Assembly (NCBI RefSeq): GCF_030719295.1
Contig: NZ_CP120997.1
Span: 2,108,001 to 2,172,000 of the forward strand
DNA length: 64,000 nt
DNA from: Streptomyces sp. Mut1
GTDB taxonomy: Bacteria; Actinomycetota; Actinomycetes; Streptomycetales; Streptomycetaceae
Direction of reading: 5' to 3'
The translations under genes were made by a program, and so were the position numbers. Within the stretch, counting starts at the first letter, position 1. Each line of letters begins with the position of its first letter. Of this stretch, positions 9,731 through 19,119 are shown one piece after another. The notes beneath the pieces were generated by a model. It was not told the origin of the DNA, did not search any database, and was given only the letters and a program-made list of their open reading frames with translations.

Positions 9731-11881
9731 CTACGGCCTGCCCGCCACCGCCTCGCCGTCCGCTTCCGCCTCCGGTGCCGGGGCGGGGGCCGGGACCGGC
9801 ACCCGGGCCGCCTTCCCCGGCGCCACTCTCACGTCCGCCTCCGCCGCCTCCACTTCCGGTTCCGGTTCCGGTTCCGGTTCCGGCTTCCGCAGCCTCCGCG
9901 GCCCGGCAAGCACGTACGCGATGAGGAAGCCGAGCGCGACGACCGTCGCCCCGCCCACCGCGTCCAGCACCCAGTGGTTGGCGGTCGCGACGATCGCGGA
10001 GACCGTGAACAGCGGATGCAGCACCCCGAGCGCCTTCATCCACGTCTTCGGGGCGAGGAGCACGATGATCACCCCGCACCACAGGGACCAGCCGAAGTGC
10101 AGCGACGGCATCGCCGCGTACTGGTTGGTCATCGCCGTCAGCGCCCCGTAGTCCGGCTTGGCGAAGTCCTGGACCCCGTGGACCGTGTCGATGAAGCCGA
10201 GCCCCGGCATCAGCCTCGGCGGGGCCAGCGGGTAGAGCCAGAAGCCGACCAGGGCCAGGAGCGTGGCGAACCCGAGGGTGCTGCGCGCCCAGCGGTAGTC
10301 CGCGGGGCGGCGTACGTAGAGCACGGCGAGGATCGCCAGCGGGACGATGAAGTGGAACGTCGAGTAGTAGTAGTCGAAGAAGTCCCGCAGCCGGGCGACC
10401 CCGGCGACCGCGTGGTTGACCCGGTGCTCGATGTCGATGTGCAGCCACTGCTCGATCGAGTGGATCTGCCGGCCGTGCCGCTCGGCGGTGGGCCGCCCCG
10501 CCGTCGCGGCCAGCCTGACATGCGCGTACGCCGAGTAGACGACGCGGATCAGCAGGAGTTCCAGGAGCAGGTTGGGGCGGGTGAGGACGCGCCGCCACAC
10601 CGGCAGCAGCGGCACCCGGCTCCAGCGCGCCGGGACGGGCGCCGCGTAGTCGGTGGGGACGGGCCGCTGCCAGTACGGGGAGGTGCGCGGCAGGAAGGGG
10701 GCGGCGCAGGCGGCGCCGAGCGCGGCGATCAGCAGCACGTTGTCGCGCACCGGGAACACCGCCTCGATGTTGGGCAGCAGCATCGCGCCCGGCAGGGTGG
10801 TCACCAGGACCACGACGGCCGGCCACACCAGCCGGTCGGACGCCCTCCGCCCCGCCCTGCCGACCACGGCGAACAGCACCCACAGCAGCTGGTGCTGCCA
10901 GGCGGTCGGCGACACCGCGACCGCCACGCAGCCGGTCACGGCCACGGCGAGCAGGAGTTGCCCGTCGCGGGCGTACCGCACGGCGCGGCGCAGACCGAGG
11001 ACGCAGACGGCAGCGGCCAGCGCCAGGAAGAGCGCGATCTCCACCGGTCCCGCGAGGCCCAGGCGCAGCAGCGCGCCGTGCAGGGACTGGTTGGCGAGGC
11101 TGTCCGCCTGGTCGCCGAGGCCGGCCCCGGCGACATGGTGCACCCAGTACGTCCACGAGTCGTGCGGCATCGCGGCCCAGGCCAGGGCCGTGCAGGCGGC
11201 GAACGCGGCGCCGCCGGTCAGGGCGGCCCGGCGTCTGCCGGTCAGCCAGAGCAGGACGGCGAACAGGAGCACGGTCGGCTGGAGGGCCGCGGCCACCCCG
11301 ATGAGCACGCCCGCCTTGCGTTCGCCCCGGACGGCGAAGAGGCCGACGAGGACCAGGAGGACGGGCAGGATGCTGACCTGGCCGAGGTGGAGGGCGTTGC
11401 GCACCGGCAGCGAGAGCATGAGCAGGCTGATCGCGACGGGCGCGGCGAGCAGGGCGGTGCGCCGGCCCACGGGCTTCGGCAGGGCGCGGGCCGCGACGAG
11501 GCCGAGGGCAGCGACGAGCAGCAGCGAGCCGAAGGTCCAGGCGACGCCGAGGCTCTGCTCCGCGGTGCGGGTCAGCGGCTTGAGGACGAGACCGGAGAAG
11601 GGGGTGCCGCTGAACCGGTCGGTGTCGTAGAGCGAGCCGGTCACATGGAGCACACCGTTCTCACCGATCCAGGTCTCCAGATCGGTGAGCCGTTCGCCCG
11701 GCGGCTGCCGCAGCACCACCGCCATCTGCCGGACCGCCAGTGCGGCCACGACCAGCCAGAGCACCGCCCGTGCCGTGCCGGTCCTCGCTCCCCCCGTCGC
11801 GCTTGCGCTCCCACTCTGCTCCGCGTTCGCCACCCTGCGCCGACCCTCCCAAGGTCTGTCGCCGGGCCAGTTGTCCGGCAT
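9731..11881 (-). CDS. Bifunctional GT87-type glycosyltransferase / PAP2 phosphatase membrane protein
   Basis: 716-residue membrane protein made of two halves. Residues about 30-400 carry many hydrophobic helices and look like a GT87 (DUF2029) polyprenol-sugar-dependent glycosyltransferase, with AVSPTAWQHQLLW in the distal part. Residues about 430-640 carry a PAP2/inositolphosphotransferase-like domain with AAMPSLHFGWS and ANHWVLDAVGG holding the catalytic histidines. The end is a proline/glutamate-rich tail with a PEPEPEPE tract coded by five tandem TTCCGG hexamers (9854-9883). ATG 11881 has a GAAGG ribosome site. It probably modifies cell-envelope glycolipids; substrates are unknown. Confidence 0.75.
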   Translation of the reverse strand: MPDNWPGDRPWEGRRRVANAEQSGSASATGGARTGTARAVLWLVVAALAVRQMAVVLRQPPGERLTDLETWIGENGVLHVTGSLYDTDRFSGTPFSGLVLKPLTRTAEQSLGVAWTFGSLLLVAALGLVAARALPKPVGRRTALLAAPVAISLLMLSLPVRNALHLGQVSILPVLLVLVGLFAVRGERKAGVLIGVAAALQPTVLLFAVLLWLTGRRRAALTGGAAFAACTALAWAAMPHDSWTYWVHHVAGAGLGDQADSLANQSLHGALLRLGLAGPVEIALFLALAAAVCVLGLRRAVRYARDGQLLLAVAVTGCVAVAVSPTAWQHQLLWVLFAVVGRAGRRASDRLVWPAVVVLVTTLPGAMLLPNIEAVFPVRDNVLLIAALGAACAAPFLPRTSPYWQRPVPTDYAAPVPARWSRVPLLPVWRRVLTRPNLLLELLLIRVVYSAYAHVRLAATAGRPTAERHGRQIHSIEQWLHIDIEHRVNHAVAGVARLRDFFDYYYSTFHFIVPLAILAVLYVRRPADYRWARSTLGFATLLALVGFWLYPLAPPRLMPGLGFIDTVHGVQDFAKPDYGALTAMTNQYAAMPSLHFGWSLWCGVIIVLLAPKTWMKALGVLHPLFTVSAIVATANHWVLDAVGGATVVALGFLIAYVLAGPRRLRKPEPEPEPEPEVEAAEADVRVAPGKAARVPVPAPAPAPEAEADGEAVAGRP

Positions 11882-12066
11882 GTGTGAAACCTTCGCATTG
11901 TGCTCTGAGGTAGACCCAATCAACCCGCTGTTCGCCTGACTGTCATCCCGCTTTGTCCGAAAGACTGCCCGGTCGGCCGTTTCGGATGCCGGCCGGGGGT
12001 CCGGAACCGGCCGGAGTCCGCGCACGTCTGAGCCCGTGATCGGCACCGACGGGGGAGGACCGGAAC

Positions 12067-13233
12067 ATGCGGCGCGCGGGGAGAGAACGAGGGGCGGGGA
12101 GCGGGGCACGCGGTTGGGCGGCCCGTGCGCTCTCCCTGGCCCTGATGCTGGTGTCGCTGCAACTGGGCTCCCTGATCGCACCGGCGTACGCCTGCGGCTG
12201 CGGGGCGATGGTCGTGCACCGCGACAGCGAGGTGGCGGTCGACCGGGAGACCTCGGCGGTCGGCTGGGACGGCACCACCGAGCAGATCGTGATGCGGCTG
12301 ACCGTCCGGGGGAACGCGCCGGACGCCGCCTGGATCATGCCGGTGCCGCACCGCGCCACGGTCGAGCTGGGTGACGCGGCGCTCTTCTCCGAGCTGAAGG
12401 CGATCACCGCACCGGTCACCGAGGAGCGGCACTACTTCTGGCCGCGCGACAAGGACTGGCCGTTCGGCGGTTCCGGCAACGCGTCCGGCGACGGGGCCCC
12501 CGCGCCATCGGCCGCCGCGCCGGTCGAGGTGGTGGGCCGGGAGCGGCTCGGGCCGTTCGACGTGGCCCGGCTGGCGGCGACCGACCCGGCGGCGCTGGAG
12601 GGCTGGCTGGAGGAGAACGGCTTCGAGCTGCCGGACCGTCTGGCCACCGCCCTGACCCCGTACGTGGAGCAGAAGTGGGAGTACGTGGCGGTGCGCCTCG
12701 CGCCCCAGGAGCAGGGCTCGCGGCTGAGCGGCACGCTGGACCCGCTGCGGCTGCGGTTCGCCAGTGACCGGCTGGTCTACCCGATGCGCCTGTCCCGGCT
12801 CGCCGCCACCCCGCAGTCGCTGGACCTGTATGTGCTGGCGGACCACCGCATGGAGCCGCGCGGCGCGATCGGCGGGCGGCCCCCGAAGGTCGCCTACGCG
12901 GGCCGGGTGGACCCGGCGAAGGAGTCGTACGAGGCGCTGGCGGCGGTCACGGGCGGCAAGCCGGTCTTCCTGACGGCGATCGGCCAGTACTTCCCGTCGC
13001 CCGAGCGGATCGACGGCGACCACGAGCTGCGGGCGACCGCCGACGACACCCCGTACCGGACCGTGGTGTACCGGGACGAGCTGCTGACCGTGGGCGGCGT
13101 GCCGGCCTGGCTGCTGACGCTGCTCGGCGCGGCCGTGGTGGTGGTCGTGGCGCTGCTGCTGGTGGTGCGGGCCCGGCGGCGGCGCCCGGTGCCGCCCCCG
13201 CCGCCGGTCTTCGCCCCGCCGCCGCTGCGGTGA
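12067..13233 (+). CDS. DUF2330 domain protein, membrane-anchored
   Basis: 388 residues. It has a basic start and hydrophobic signal (ALSLALMLVSLQLGSLIAPAYA), then CGCGAMV and the DUF2330 body (WIMPVPHRATVELGD, KWEYVAVRL, VYPMRLSRLA), then a C-terminal hydrophobic helix (LLTLLGAAVVVVVALLLVV) followed by an Arg-rich and Pro-rich tail. So it is exported and anchored by its C-terminus. GGAGG lies 9 bases before the ATG. The family has no established function. It is divergent from the GT87-PAP2 gene. Confidence 0.8.
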   Translation: MRRAGRERGAGSGARGWAARALSLALMLVSLQLGSLIAPAYACGCGAMVVHRDSEVAVDRETSAVGWDGTTEQIVMRLTVRGNAPDAAWIMPVPHRATVELGDAALFSELKAITAPVTEERHYFWPRDKDWPFGGSGNASGDGAPAPSAAAPVEVVGRERLGPFDVARLAATDPAALEGWLEENGFELPDRLATALTPYVEQKWEYVAVRLAPQEQGSRLSGTLDPLRLRFASDRLVYPMRLSRLAATPQSLDLYVLADHRMEPRGAIGGRPPKVAYAGRVDPAKESYEALAAVTGGKPVFLTAIGQYFPSPERIDGDHELRATADDTPYRTVVYRDELLTVGGVPAWLLTLLGAAVVVVVALLLVVRARRRRPVPPPPPVFAPPPLR

Positions 13234-13282
13234 GGGCGGGGGCGGGCCCCGGGGCCCGTAGCGCGGTCGTCAGAATGAACCC

Positions 13283-13786
13283 ATGACCTGGACCGTGACG
13301 CCCGAGCCCTTCGACTCCGCGGACGCCGCCCAGCTGCGGTGGGAGTACTACGCGGAGGTGGCCGGCCGCTACTGGGACCGTCCGGCGACGCCCGAGGAGA
13401 TCGAGGACGGGCTCACCGGGGACGGCGCCGAGCTGCTCACGGCCCCGACGGGTGACTTCGTGGTCGGCCGCTTCGGGGGCCGGGCCGCGGCCTGCGCGGG
13501 CCTGGTCCTGGTGGACGCGGACGTCGCGGAGCTGACCAGGGTGTTCGTACGTCCGGAGTTCCGGGGCACGGGCGGCGGCGGGCTGCTGCTCACCGCGGTG
13601 GAGTCCCGGGCGCGGGCGCTGGGGCTGAGCCGGCTGCGCCTGGACACCCGTCACGACCTGGTCGAGGCGCGCGGCCTGTACGCGAAGCACGGCTACCGCG
13701 AGGTCCCGGCCTTCCACCGGCGCGCGTACGCCGAGCACTGGTTCGCCAAGGAGCTGCGGGCGGCACAGGCGTCGTCTTCCTCCTGA
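13283..13786 (+). CDS. GNAT-family N-acetyltransferase
   Basis: 167 residues with the GNAT acetyl-CoA fold: VVGRFGGRAAACAGLVLVDADVAELTRVFV, then the phosphate-binding loop PEFRGTGGGGLLL (R/Q-x-x-G-x-G/A form) and AEARGLYAKHGYREVP near the end. It transfers an acetyl group to an unknown amine. It starts 49 bases after the DUF2330 gene and converges with the exporter gene downstream, ending 10 bases before that gene's stop. Confidence 0.85.
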   Translation: MTWTVTPEPFDSADAAQLRWEYYAEVAGRYWDRPATPEEIEDGLTGDGAELLTAPTGDFVVGRFGGRAAACAGLVLVDADVAELTRVFVRPEFRGTGGGGLLLTAVESRARALGLSRLRLDTRHDLVEARGLYAKHGYREVPAFHRRAYAEHWFAKELRAAQASSSS

Positions 13787-13796
13787 CGCCGGGGGC

Positions 13797-15860
13797 CTAC
13801 TCCCCGCGGCGCGGGTGGCCGGCCGCGTGGTCGCGTTTCGGCTCCGGGCTGTGCGGGCGCTCCTTGCTCGAACCGCTCGTCTCCGCCGTCAGCTCGGAGA
13901 TCAGCGCGACCAGGTCGGTCGGCCGGTCCGGCCCCCACCAGTCGCCGAGCAGCTCGGCGAGCGAGTCCTCGCGGGCCTGCGAGAGCTTCACCACCGCCTC
14001 CGCGCCCGGTTCGGTCAGCACCATCTGCACCCCGACCCGCCGGACGAGGCCGCGTCCCTCCAGCTGCCGGGCCGCCTCGTTGATCACCCGCAGCGGTACG
14101 GGGGCCACCTCGGCGAGCCGGGCGGGCTCGACGGTGCCGTGCCGTTTGATGCGCAGCAGCATCCAGCTGGCGGCCGGCAGCAGGTCGAACCCCGCCCGCT
14201 CGGTGATCTTGACGTAGACCTCGCGCCGCCCCTCCCGGGTGGCCAGGACGGACAGGGCCCGCGCGCACTCGTCGTACGAGGACCGCTCGACCGGGTTCGA
14301 CGCCAGGGTCTCGCTCGTGTCGGGCGCCGTCACCGAACCGCGCAGCTTGTCCTCCTTGAGGAACCAGGCGACGAGGAAGGCGACCAGGACGACGGGTGCC
14401 GCGTACAGGAACACGTCGGTGATCGACGTCGAGTACGACTGGAGGACGGGTCCGCGCAGGGCGGGCGGCAGCTGGCCGAGGGCGCGCGGGTCGGCGGCCA
14501 GGCTCTTCGCGTCGACCCCGGGCGGCATCGACCGGCCGGCGAGCGCCGCGTTGAGTTTGTCGGTGAGCCGGTTGGTGAAGATGGTGCCGAAGATCGCAAC
14601 ACCGAACGAGGCGCCGATGGACCGGAAGAAGGTCGCGCCGGAGGTCGCCACGCCGAGGTCCTGGTAGGAGACGGCGTTCTGCACGACGAGGACGAGGACC
14701 TGCATCACCAGGCCGAGCCCGGCGCCGAAGACGAAGAAGTAGGCGCTCATCTCCCAGGTGCCGCTGGACACCGTGAGCCGGTGCAGGAGCAGCAGGCCGA
14801 TGGCGGTGATGCCGGTGCCGGCGATCGGGAACACCTTCCAGCGGCCCGTCCGGCTGACGATCTGACCGGACGCGGTCGAGGTGAGGAGCAGCCCGAACAC
14901 CATGGGGAGCATGTGGACGCCGGACATCGTCGGGGTGATGCCGTGCACCACCTGGAGGAAGGTCGGCAGATAGGTCATCGCGCCGAACATCGCGAAGCCG
15001 ATGACGAAGCTGATCACCGCGACGAGGCTGAAGGTCCTGATCCGGAACAGCTTCAGCGGCAGGACCGGTTCGACGGCCCGCCGCTCCACGTGCACGAAGA
15101 CGGCCAGGAGCAGCACGGCCAGCACCGCGAGGCCGATGATCTGGCCCGAGCCCCAGGCCCAGGTGGTGCCGCCGAGTGAGGCGACGAGGACCAGGCAGGT
15201 GGCGACCGAGGCGATGAGGAAGGTGCCGAGGTAGTCGATGGTGTGCTTCGTCCGGCGGACCGGGATGTGCAGCACGGCGGCGATCACGACGAGGGCGACG
15301 ACCCCGATGGGGAGGTTGATGTAGAAGACCCAGCGCCAGCTGAGGTGCTGGGTGAAGAAGCCGCCGAGCAGCGGGCCGAGGACGCTCGTCGCACCGAACA
15401 CGGCCCCGAAGAGCCCCTGGTACTTGCCGCGTTCGCGCGGCGGGACGATGTCACCGACGATCGCCATGGACAGCACGATCAGACCGCCGCCGCCGAGCCC
15501 CTGGAGGGCGCGGAAGCCGATCAGTTGCGGCATGTTCTGCGCGACGCCGCAGAGCGCCGAGCCGATCAGGAAGATGACGATCGCGGCCTGGAACAGCTTT
15601 TTGCGGCCGTACTGGTCGCCGAGCTTGCCCCAGAGGGGGGTCGCGGCGGTGGAGGCCAGCAGATAGGCGGTGACCACCCACGACAGGTGTTCGAGCCCGC
15701 CGAGGTCGCTGACGATGGTGGGCAGCGCGGTGGAGACGATGGTCTGGTCGAGCGCGGCGAGCAGCATGCCGAGAAGCAGTGCGCCGATCGCCACCAGAAC
15801 CGAGCGCGTGGAGCGGTCCCCACCGGGGGCCTGGGCCGTGGGGCTCAGCTGCTGGGCCAT
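13797..15860 (-). CDS. DHA2-type MFS drug exporter with C-terminal winged-helix-like extension
   Basis: 687 residues. The first ~500 form a 14-helix EmrB/QacA-type proton-drug antiporter, with motif A in [11 protein letters not shown], motif C in LGPLLGGFF and [13 protein letters not shown] at helix 1. A large loop near residues 445-480 precedes the last helix. The final ~150 residues are soluble and read like a MarR/PadR-type winged helix ([62 protein letters not shown]). Such a fusion is longer than normal DHA2 proteins (about 470-530 residues). It is divergent from the peptidoglycan-binding gene. Confidence 0.85.
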   Translation of the reverse strand: MAQQLSPTAQAPGGDRSTRSVLVAIGALLLGMLLAALDQTIVSTALPTIVSDLGGLEHLSWVVTAYLLASTAATPLWGKLGDQYGRKKLFQAAIVIFLIGSALCGVAQNMPQLIGFRALQGLGGGGLIVLSMAIVGDIVPPRERGKYQGLFGAVFGATSVLGPLLGGFFTQHLSWRWVFYINLPIGVVALVVIAAVLHIPVRRTKHTIDYLGTFLIASVATCLVLVASLGGTTWAWGSGQIIGLAVLAVLLLAVFVHVERRAVEPVLPLKLFRIRTFSLVAVISFVIGFAMFGAMTYLPTFLQVVHGITPTMSGVHMLPMVFGLLLTSTASGQIVSRTGRWKVFPIAGTGITAIGLLLLHRLTVSSGTWEMSAYFFVFGAGLGLVMQVLVLVVQNAVSYQDLGVATSGATFFRSIGASFGVAIFGTIFTNRLTDKLNAALAGRSMPPGVDAKSLAADPRALGQLPPALRGPVLQSYSTSITDVFLYAAPVVLVAFLVAWFLKEDKLRGSVTAPDTSETLASNPVERSSYDECARALSVLATREGRREVYVKITERAGFDLLPAASWMLLRIKRHGTVEPARLAEVAPVPLRVINEAARQLEGRGLVRRVGVQMVLTEPGAEAVVKLSQAREDSLAELLGDWWGPDRPTDLVALISELTAETSGSSKERPHSPEPKRDHAAGHPRRGE

Positions 15861-15939
15861 GAAACATCTCCTCGGATGATCCGTTACACCCCCATCCTGT
15901 CTGTTTCACACCGTTATGGCCTGCCGGGGACCCGCATGA

Positions 15940-15968
15940 TTGGGCTTCTCGGCGGCGGGCTGCATAAT
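15940..15968 (+). promoter_or_regulatory. Predicted promoter for the peptidoglycan-binding gene
   Basis: TTGGGC (15940-15945) and CATAAT (15963-15968) are separated by 17 bases, a good match to the vegetative promoter pattern. It lies 30 bases before the ATG and the GGGGAGGGG ribosome site. Confidence 0.5.
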
Positions 15969-15997
15969 CGCAACCATTCAAGGGGAGGGGACCCACC

Positions 15998-17206
15998 ATG
16001 GCCGGACATATATGCCCGGAGTGCGGTACGGACAGCAGACCGGGCACCGGTCCCGGCTGCGCCTGCGCACCGCGGTACGCCACCGACCGGGAGCGGGCCG
16101 CCGAACAGCAGCGCATCACCGAGGCGCACCACGCCGGCCGGTCGGCGGAGATGGCGGCGGCGGAGGACTTCGACCCGCTGCGCATCCGCCCGTACGTGAC
16201 CCTGGGCGGCGACACCGCGGCGGCGCCCGCGCCTGCCGCCCCGGACGGCGCGCACACCCCGGACGGCAGCGCGTACCCCTCGGGCACCCCGCACACCCCG
16301 GGCACCTCGCATGCCCCGGACAGCAGCGCGTACCCACCAGGCACCCCGCACACCCCGGGCACCTCGCACGCCTCGGACGGCGCGCACGGCCCCGGCACCC
16401 CGCACGGCTACGGGCCCGGCGGCCCCGGGGGCGACGCCGCCACCACGATGCCGCTCCTCCTCGGCCCCGCGCCGGACGCGAAGGACCCGGCGGGGGGCGC
16501 GAAGGCCCCGGCGGGGGACGCGCCCACCGGCATCCTGCTCACCGGCCAGGACCCCGTCTCGCCGCGCCGCCGCAAGCCCTTCGCCGCCCTGGTCGCGGGG
16601 GCGGCCGTGGTCACGGTGGTCGGCACGGCCGCGTTCATCGGCGGACTGTTCAACGGGGACGACAAGGGGGAGGTGGACCTCGACCAGGCCCTGCCCTCCA
16701 CGGTGGCCAGCCTGCCCGACGAGAGCGCCGAGCCCGAGCCGTCCACCACGTCGTCCGCCTCCGCCCCACCGTCCCGCTCACCCTCCCCCTCCGCGTCCTC
16801 CTCCGCCTCCGCCTCGGCGCCCGCGTCCCCCTCGGCGACCGCCTCCGCGTCCCGCTCCGCCACCGCCTCGGCGACGGCGCCCGGCGCGGGCGCCCCCTCG
16901 TCCCCGGCGGCCACCACGGAGAGCAGCGGCCCCACGGAGGGCGTGGCACCGCCTCCCGAGCCGCCCGGCGACTCCTCGACGCTGCGGCGCGGCGACCGGG
17001 GCCCGGAGGTGGCCGAGCTGCAGAACCGGCTCCGCGAGGTCTGGGTGTACAACGGCCCCGTCGACTCCGACTACTCGGACCGCACGGAGCGGGCCGTACG
17101 CGAGCTCCAGAGCTGGTGGAGCATCACGGACGACCCGGGAGGGGTCTACGGCCCGAGCACCCGGCGCGCTCTTGAGGCGCGCACGACAGGGCAGGGCCGC
17201 CGCTGA
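15998..17206 (+). CDS. Membrane protein with zinc-ribbon N-terminus and peptidoglycan-binding domain
   Basis: 402 residues. The N-terminus has a short zinc-ribbon-like motif (CPECGTDSRPGTGPGCAC), then a disordered Pro/Thr/His region with two copies of a 19-residue unit (57 bases each, 16265-16378), then a single transmembrane helix around residues 203-220, a Ser/Ala/Pro-rich outer linker and a C-terminal PG_binding_1 domain (LRRGDRGPEVAELQNRL, YGPSTRRAL). The layout suggests a cytoplasmic zinc ribbon and an extracellular wall-binding domain. The ribosome site GGGGAGGGG fixes the ATG. Function unknown. Confidence 0.8.
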   Translation: MAGHICPECGTDSRPGTGPGCACAPRYATDRERAAEQQRITEAHHAGRSAEMAAAEDFDPLRIRPYVTLGGDTAAAPAPAAPDGAHTPDGSAYPSGTPHTPGTSHAPDSSAYPPGTPHTPGTSHASDGAHGPGTPHGYGPGGPGGDAATTMPLLLGPAPDAKDPAGGAKAPAGDAPTGILLTGQDPVSPRRRKPFAALVAGAAVVTVVGTAAFIGGLFNGDDKGEVDLDQALPSTVASLPDESAEPEPSTTSSASAPPSRSPSPSASSSASASAPASPSATASASRSATASATAPGAGAPSSPAATTESSGPTEGVAPPPEPPGDSSTLRRGDRGPEVAELQNRLREVWVYNGPVDSDYSDRTERAVRELQSWWSITDDPGGVYGPSTRRALEARTTGQGRR

Positions 17207-17289
17207 CCCGGCGCCGACCTGCACGGAAGACCCCGGCACCCGGAGCCGCACACCTCCGGGCCGGGGCGATTCGCTTTCATCGGCCCGTT

Positions 17290-17310
17290 TTTGTATCGTG
17301 GAGAAACAAA
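17290..17310. promoter_or_regulatory. Dyad TTTGTATC-N5-GAAACAAA before the HAD gene
   Basis: Two 8-base arms with 7 of 8 complementary bases around GTGGA. It is AT-rich in a GC-rich region and lies about 100 bases before the HAD phosphatase start, so it may be an operator. No regulator is assigned. Confidence 0.35.
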
Positions 17311-17412
17311 GTGGCCTCCGCGCGCACACCCTGACCGGCGGGCGGGGGCCGCTTGATCTCTTCCCGCGCCGCTCCCCCGGCGGCGTTCGCTTCCCCGTTC
17401 TGGAGCCCGCCC

Positions 17413-18075
17413 ATGCCGGCCACCACCCTCACCGCCCGCTGCCTCCTGCTCGACATGGACGGCACCCTGGTGAATTCCGATGCCGTCGTGGAGCGCTGCT
17501 GGCGACGCTGGGCCCTGCGGCACGGGCTGGACCCGGAAGAGGCGCTGAAGGTCGTCCACGGCCGGCAGGGGTACGCCACGATGGCGGTCCTGCTGCCCGA
17601 GCGCCCGATGGAGCAGAACCACGCGGACAACCGGGTGATGCTCGCCGAGGAGACCGCCGACACCGACGGTGTGGTCCCGGTCGGCGGCGCCCCGGCCTTC
17701 ATGGACGCCATCGCCGCCCTTCCGCACGCCCTGGTCACCTCGGCCGACCTGGCGCTGGCGACGGCCCGGATGGGCGCGGCCGGTCTGCGGATGCCCGACT
17801 TCCGCGTCACCGCCGAGAGCGTCGGCGCCAGCAAGCCGGACCCGGAGGGCTTCCTCAAGGGCGCCGCCGGACTCGGCTTCACGGCGGCCGACTGCGTCGT
17901 CTTCGAGGACTCCGAGGCGGGCATCGCCGCTGGCCGGGCGGCCGGCATGCGCGTCGTGGGCGTCGGCCCGCGCGCGGCGGCCCTCTCCCCCGACGCCCAC
18001 GTCGACGATCTGACCCACCTCCGCGTGGAGGCGGCGGCGGACGGCGCGATCACCCTGCACTTCGACGCCCGCTAG
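17413..18075 (+). CDS. HAD-superfamily phosphatase (sugar/glycerol phosphatase type)
   Basis: 220 residues with all HAD motifs: DMDGTLVNS (nucleophile Asp and second Asp), the Thr/Ser of motif II in ALVTSAD, Lys in ASKPDPEGF, and the acidic motif IV in VVFEDSEAGIAAGRAAGM. The cap inserted after motif I is of the C1 helical type, as in beta-phosphoglucomutase and small sugar phosphatases. ATG 17413 has GGAG upstream; a longer frame from 17353 lacks a ribosome site. Ends before a strong terminator, so it is likely a single-gene unit. Confidence 0.85.
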   Translation: MPATTLTARCLLLDMDGTLVNSDAVVERCWRRWALRHGLDPEEALKVVHGRQGYATMAVLLPERPMEQNHADNRVMLAEETADTDGVVPVGGAPAFMDAIAALPHALVTSADLALATARMGAAGLRMPDFRVTAESVGASKPDPEGFLKGAAGLGFTAADCVVFEDSEAGIAAGRAAGMRVVGVGPRAAALSPDAHVDDLTHLRVEAAADGAITLHFDAR

Positions 18076-18126
18076 CCCCTGGCCGGGGTCCCCGCACCCC
18101 AACCGCACACCCACACCGCGAACAGC

Positions 18127-18163
18127 CGTACGGCCCTCACCCACTCCGGGTGAGGGCCGTACG
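18127..18163 (+). terminator. Terminator after the HAD gene
   Basis: Perfect 16-base inverted repeat CGTACGGCCCTCACCC / GGGTGAGGGCCGTACG with a 5-base loop. Confidence 0.8.
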
Positions 18164-18412
18164 CGTGTGACCCCCCGCAGGCCGGGGCCCTCGCCCCGCC
18201 CCGAAACTGGCAACCCCTCAGCTCCCCGCGCCCGCGCGCACGGTCGCGCACGCCCCCCGTACGGCGAACCCCTGTGTCAGACCCCTTGATGTGACGTGCC
18301 CATGTCGCCACTCTGTTACCTGGCGCCCACCCCACGGAAACCCGGCGCCGCCACGATGGCCGGGCCGTTCCGGACAGCCCGTCCACCAGCCCCCCACGTC
18401 AAGGGAGTTCGC

Positions 18413-19057
18413 ATGTCAGGTGTCTACGCGCGTCGCATAACCGTACTCGTCGCATCCGCCGCCCTCGCGGCCACCACCGGTCTGCTCACCGCCCCCAGCG
18501 CCCAGGCCGCCATGCCCACCCCGATCGCCGCTTCCACCGCCCGCACGTATCTGAGCCAGCTGACCGTCAAGGCCGAAGGCTCGTCCAGCGGTTACAGCCG
18601 GGACAAGTTCCCGCACTGGATCACCCAGTCGGGAACGTGCAACACCCGCGAGGTCGTCCTGGAGCGGGACGGCACGAACGTCTCGCAGGACTCCAGCTGC
18701 GCGGCCACCAGCGGCAAGTGGTACTCGGAGTACGACGGCGCCACCTGGACCGCCGCCTCCGATCTGGACATCGACCACATGGTCCCGCTCGCCGAGGCCT
18801 GGCGCTCCGGCGCCTCCAGCTGGACCAACGCCCAACGGCAGGCGTACGCCAACGACTTGACGCGCCCGCAGCTGATCGCGGTCACGGACAACGTCAACCA
18901 GTCCAAGGGCGACAAGGACCCGGCCAAGTGGATGCCGCCGCGCGCCGCTTACAAGTGCACATATGTGCGCGCCTGGATTCATGTGAAGCACTACTACAAG
19001 CTGACGGTCGACTCGGCCGAGAAGGCGGCGCTCCAGTCCGCGCTCAGCGGCTGCTGA
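18413..19057 (+). CDS. Secreted HNH-family nuclease (DUF1524-like)
   Basis: 214 residues. A signal peptide (VLVASAALAATTGLLTAPSAQA) precedes a mature domain with the catalytic block DLDIDHMVPLAEAW (D-H-x-x-P, metal-binding His), then DLTRPQLIAVTDNVNQSKGDKDP with the Asn and Lys of the HNH/beta-beta-alpha-metal site. Four cysteines are spread as two likely disulfides. This fits extracellular DNases of Streptomyces that scavenge DNA. The ATG at 18413 sits 5 bases after AAGGGAG; the frame upstream to 18296 has no ribosome site. Confidence 0.85.
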   Translation: MSGVYARRITVLVASAALAATTGLLTAPSAQAAMPTPIAASTARTYLSQLTVKAEGSSSGYSRDKFPHWITQSGTCNTREVVLERDGTNVSQDSSCAATSGKWYSEYDGATWTAASDLDIDHMVPLAEAWRSGASSWTNAQRQAYANDLTRPQLIAVTDNVNQSKGDKDPAKWMPPRAAYKCTYVRAWIHVKHYYKLTVDSAEKAALQSALSGC

Positions 19058-19068
19058 ACCATCCGCCC

Positions 19069-19119
19069 GGTGGCCCCACCGGCCGACGCCCGCACGCCGG
19101 GCCGGCCGATGGGGCCACC
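19069..19119 (+). terminator. Terminator after the nuclease gene
   Basis: GGTGGCCCCAcCGGCC (19069-19084) pairs with GGCCGaTGGGGCCACC (19104-19119), 15 of 16 pairs, followed by GACGTGTTTT. Confidence 0.75.

Noticed and set aside
9974..11887. 637-residue open frame opposite the GT87-PAP2 gene
   Set aside because: Low-complexity Arg/Gly/Glu translation typical of the complementary frame of a high-GC gene; no domain.
13815..15179. 454-residue open frame opposite the drug exporter
   Set aside because: Antisense shadow; Arg/Glu/Asp-rich with no domain and no start context.
16250..16400. CRISPR array
   Set aside because: The repeats are two adjacent in-frame 57-base units within a coding region, without spacers; no CRISPR array was seen anywhere in the window.
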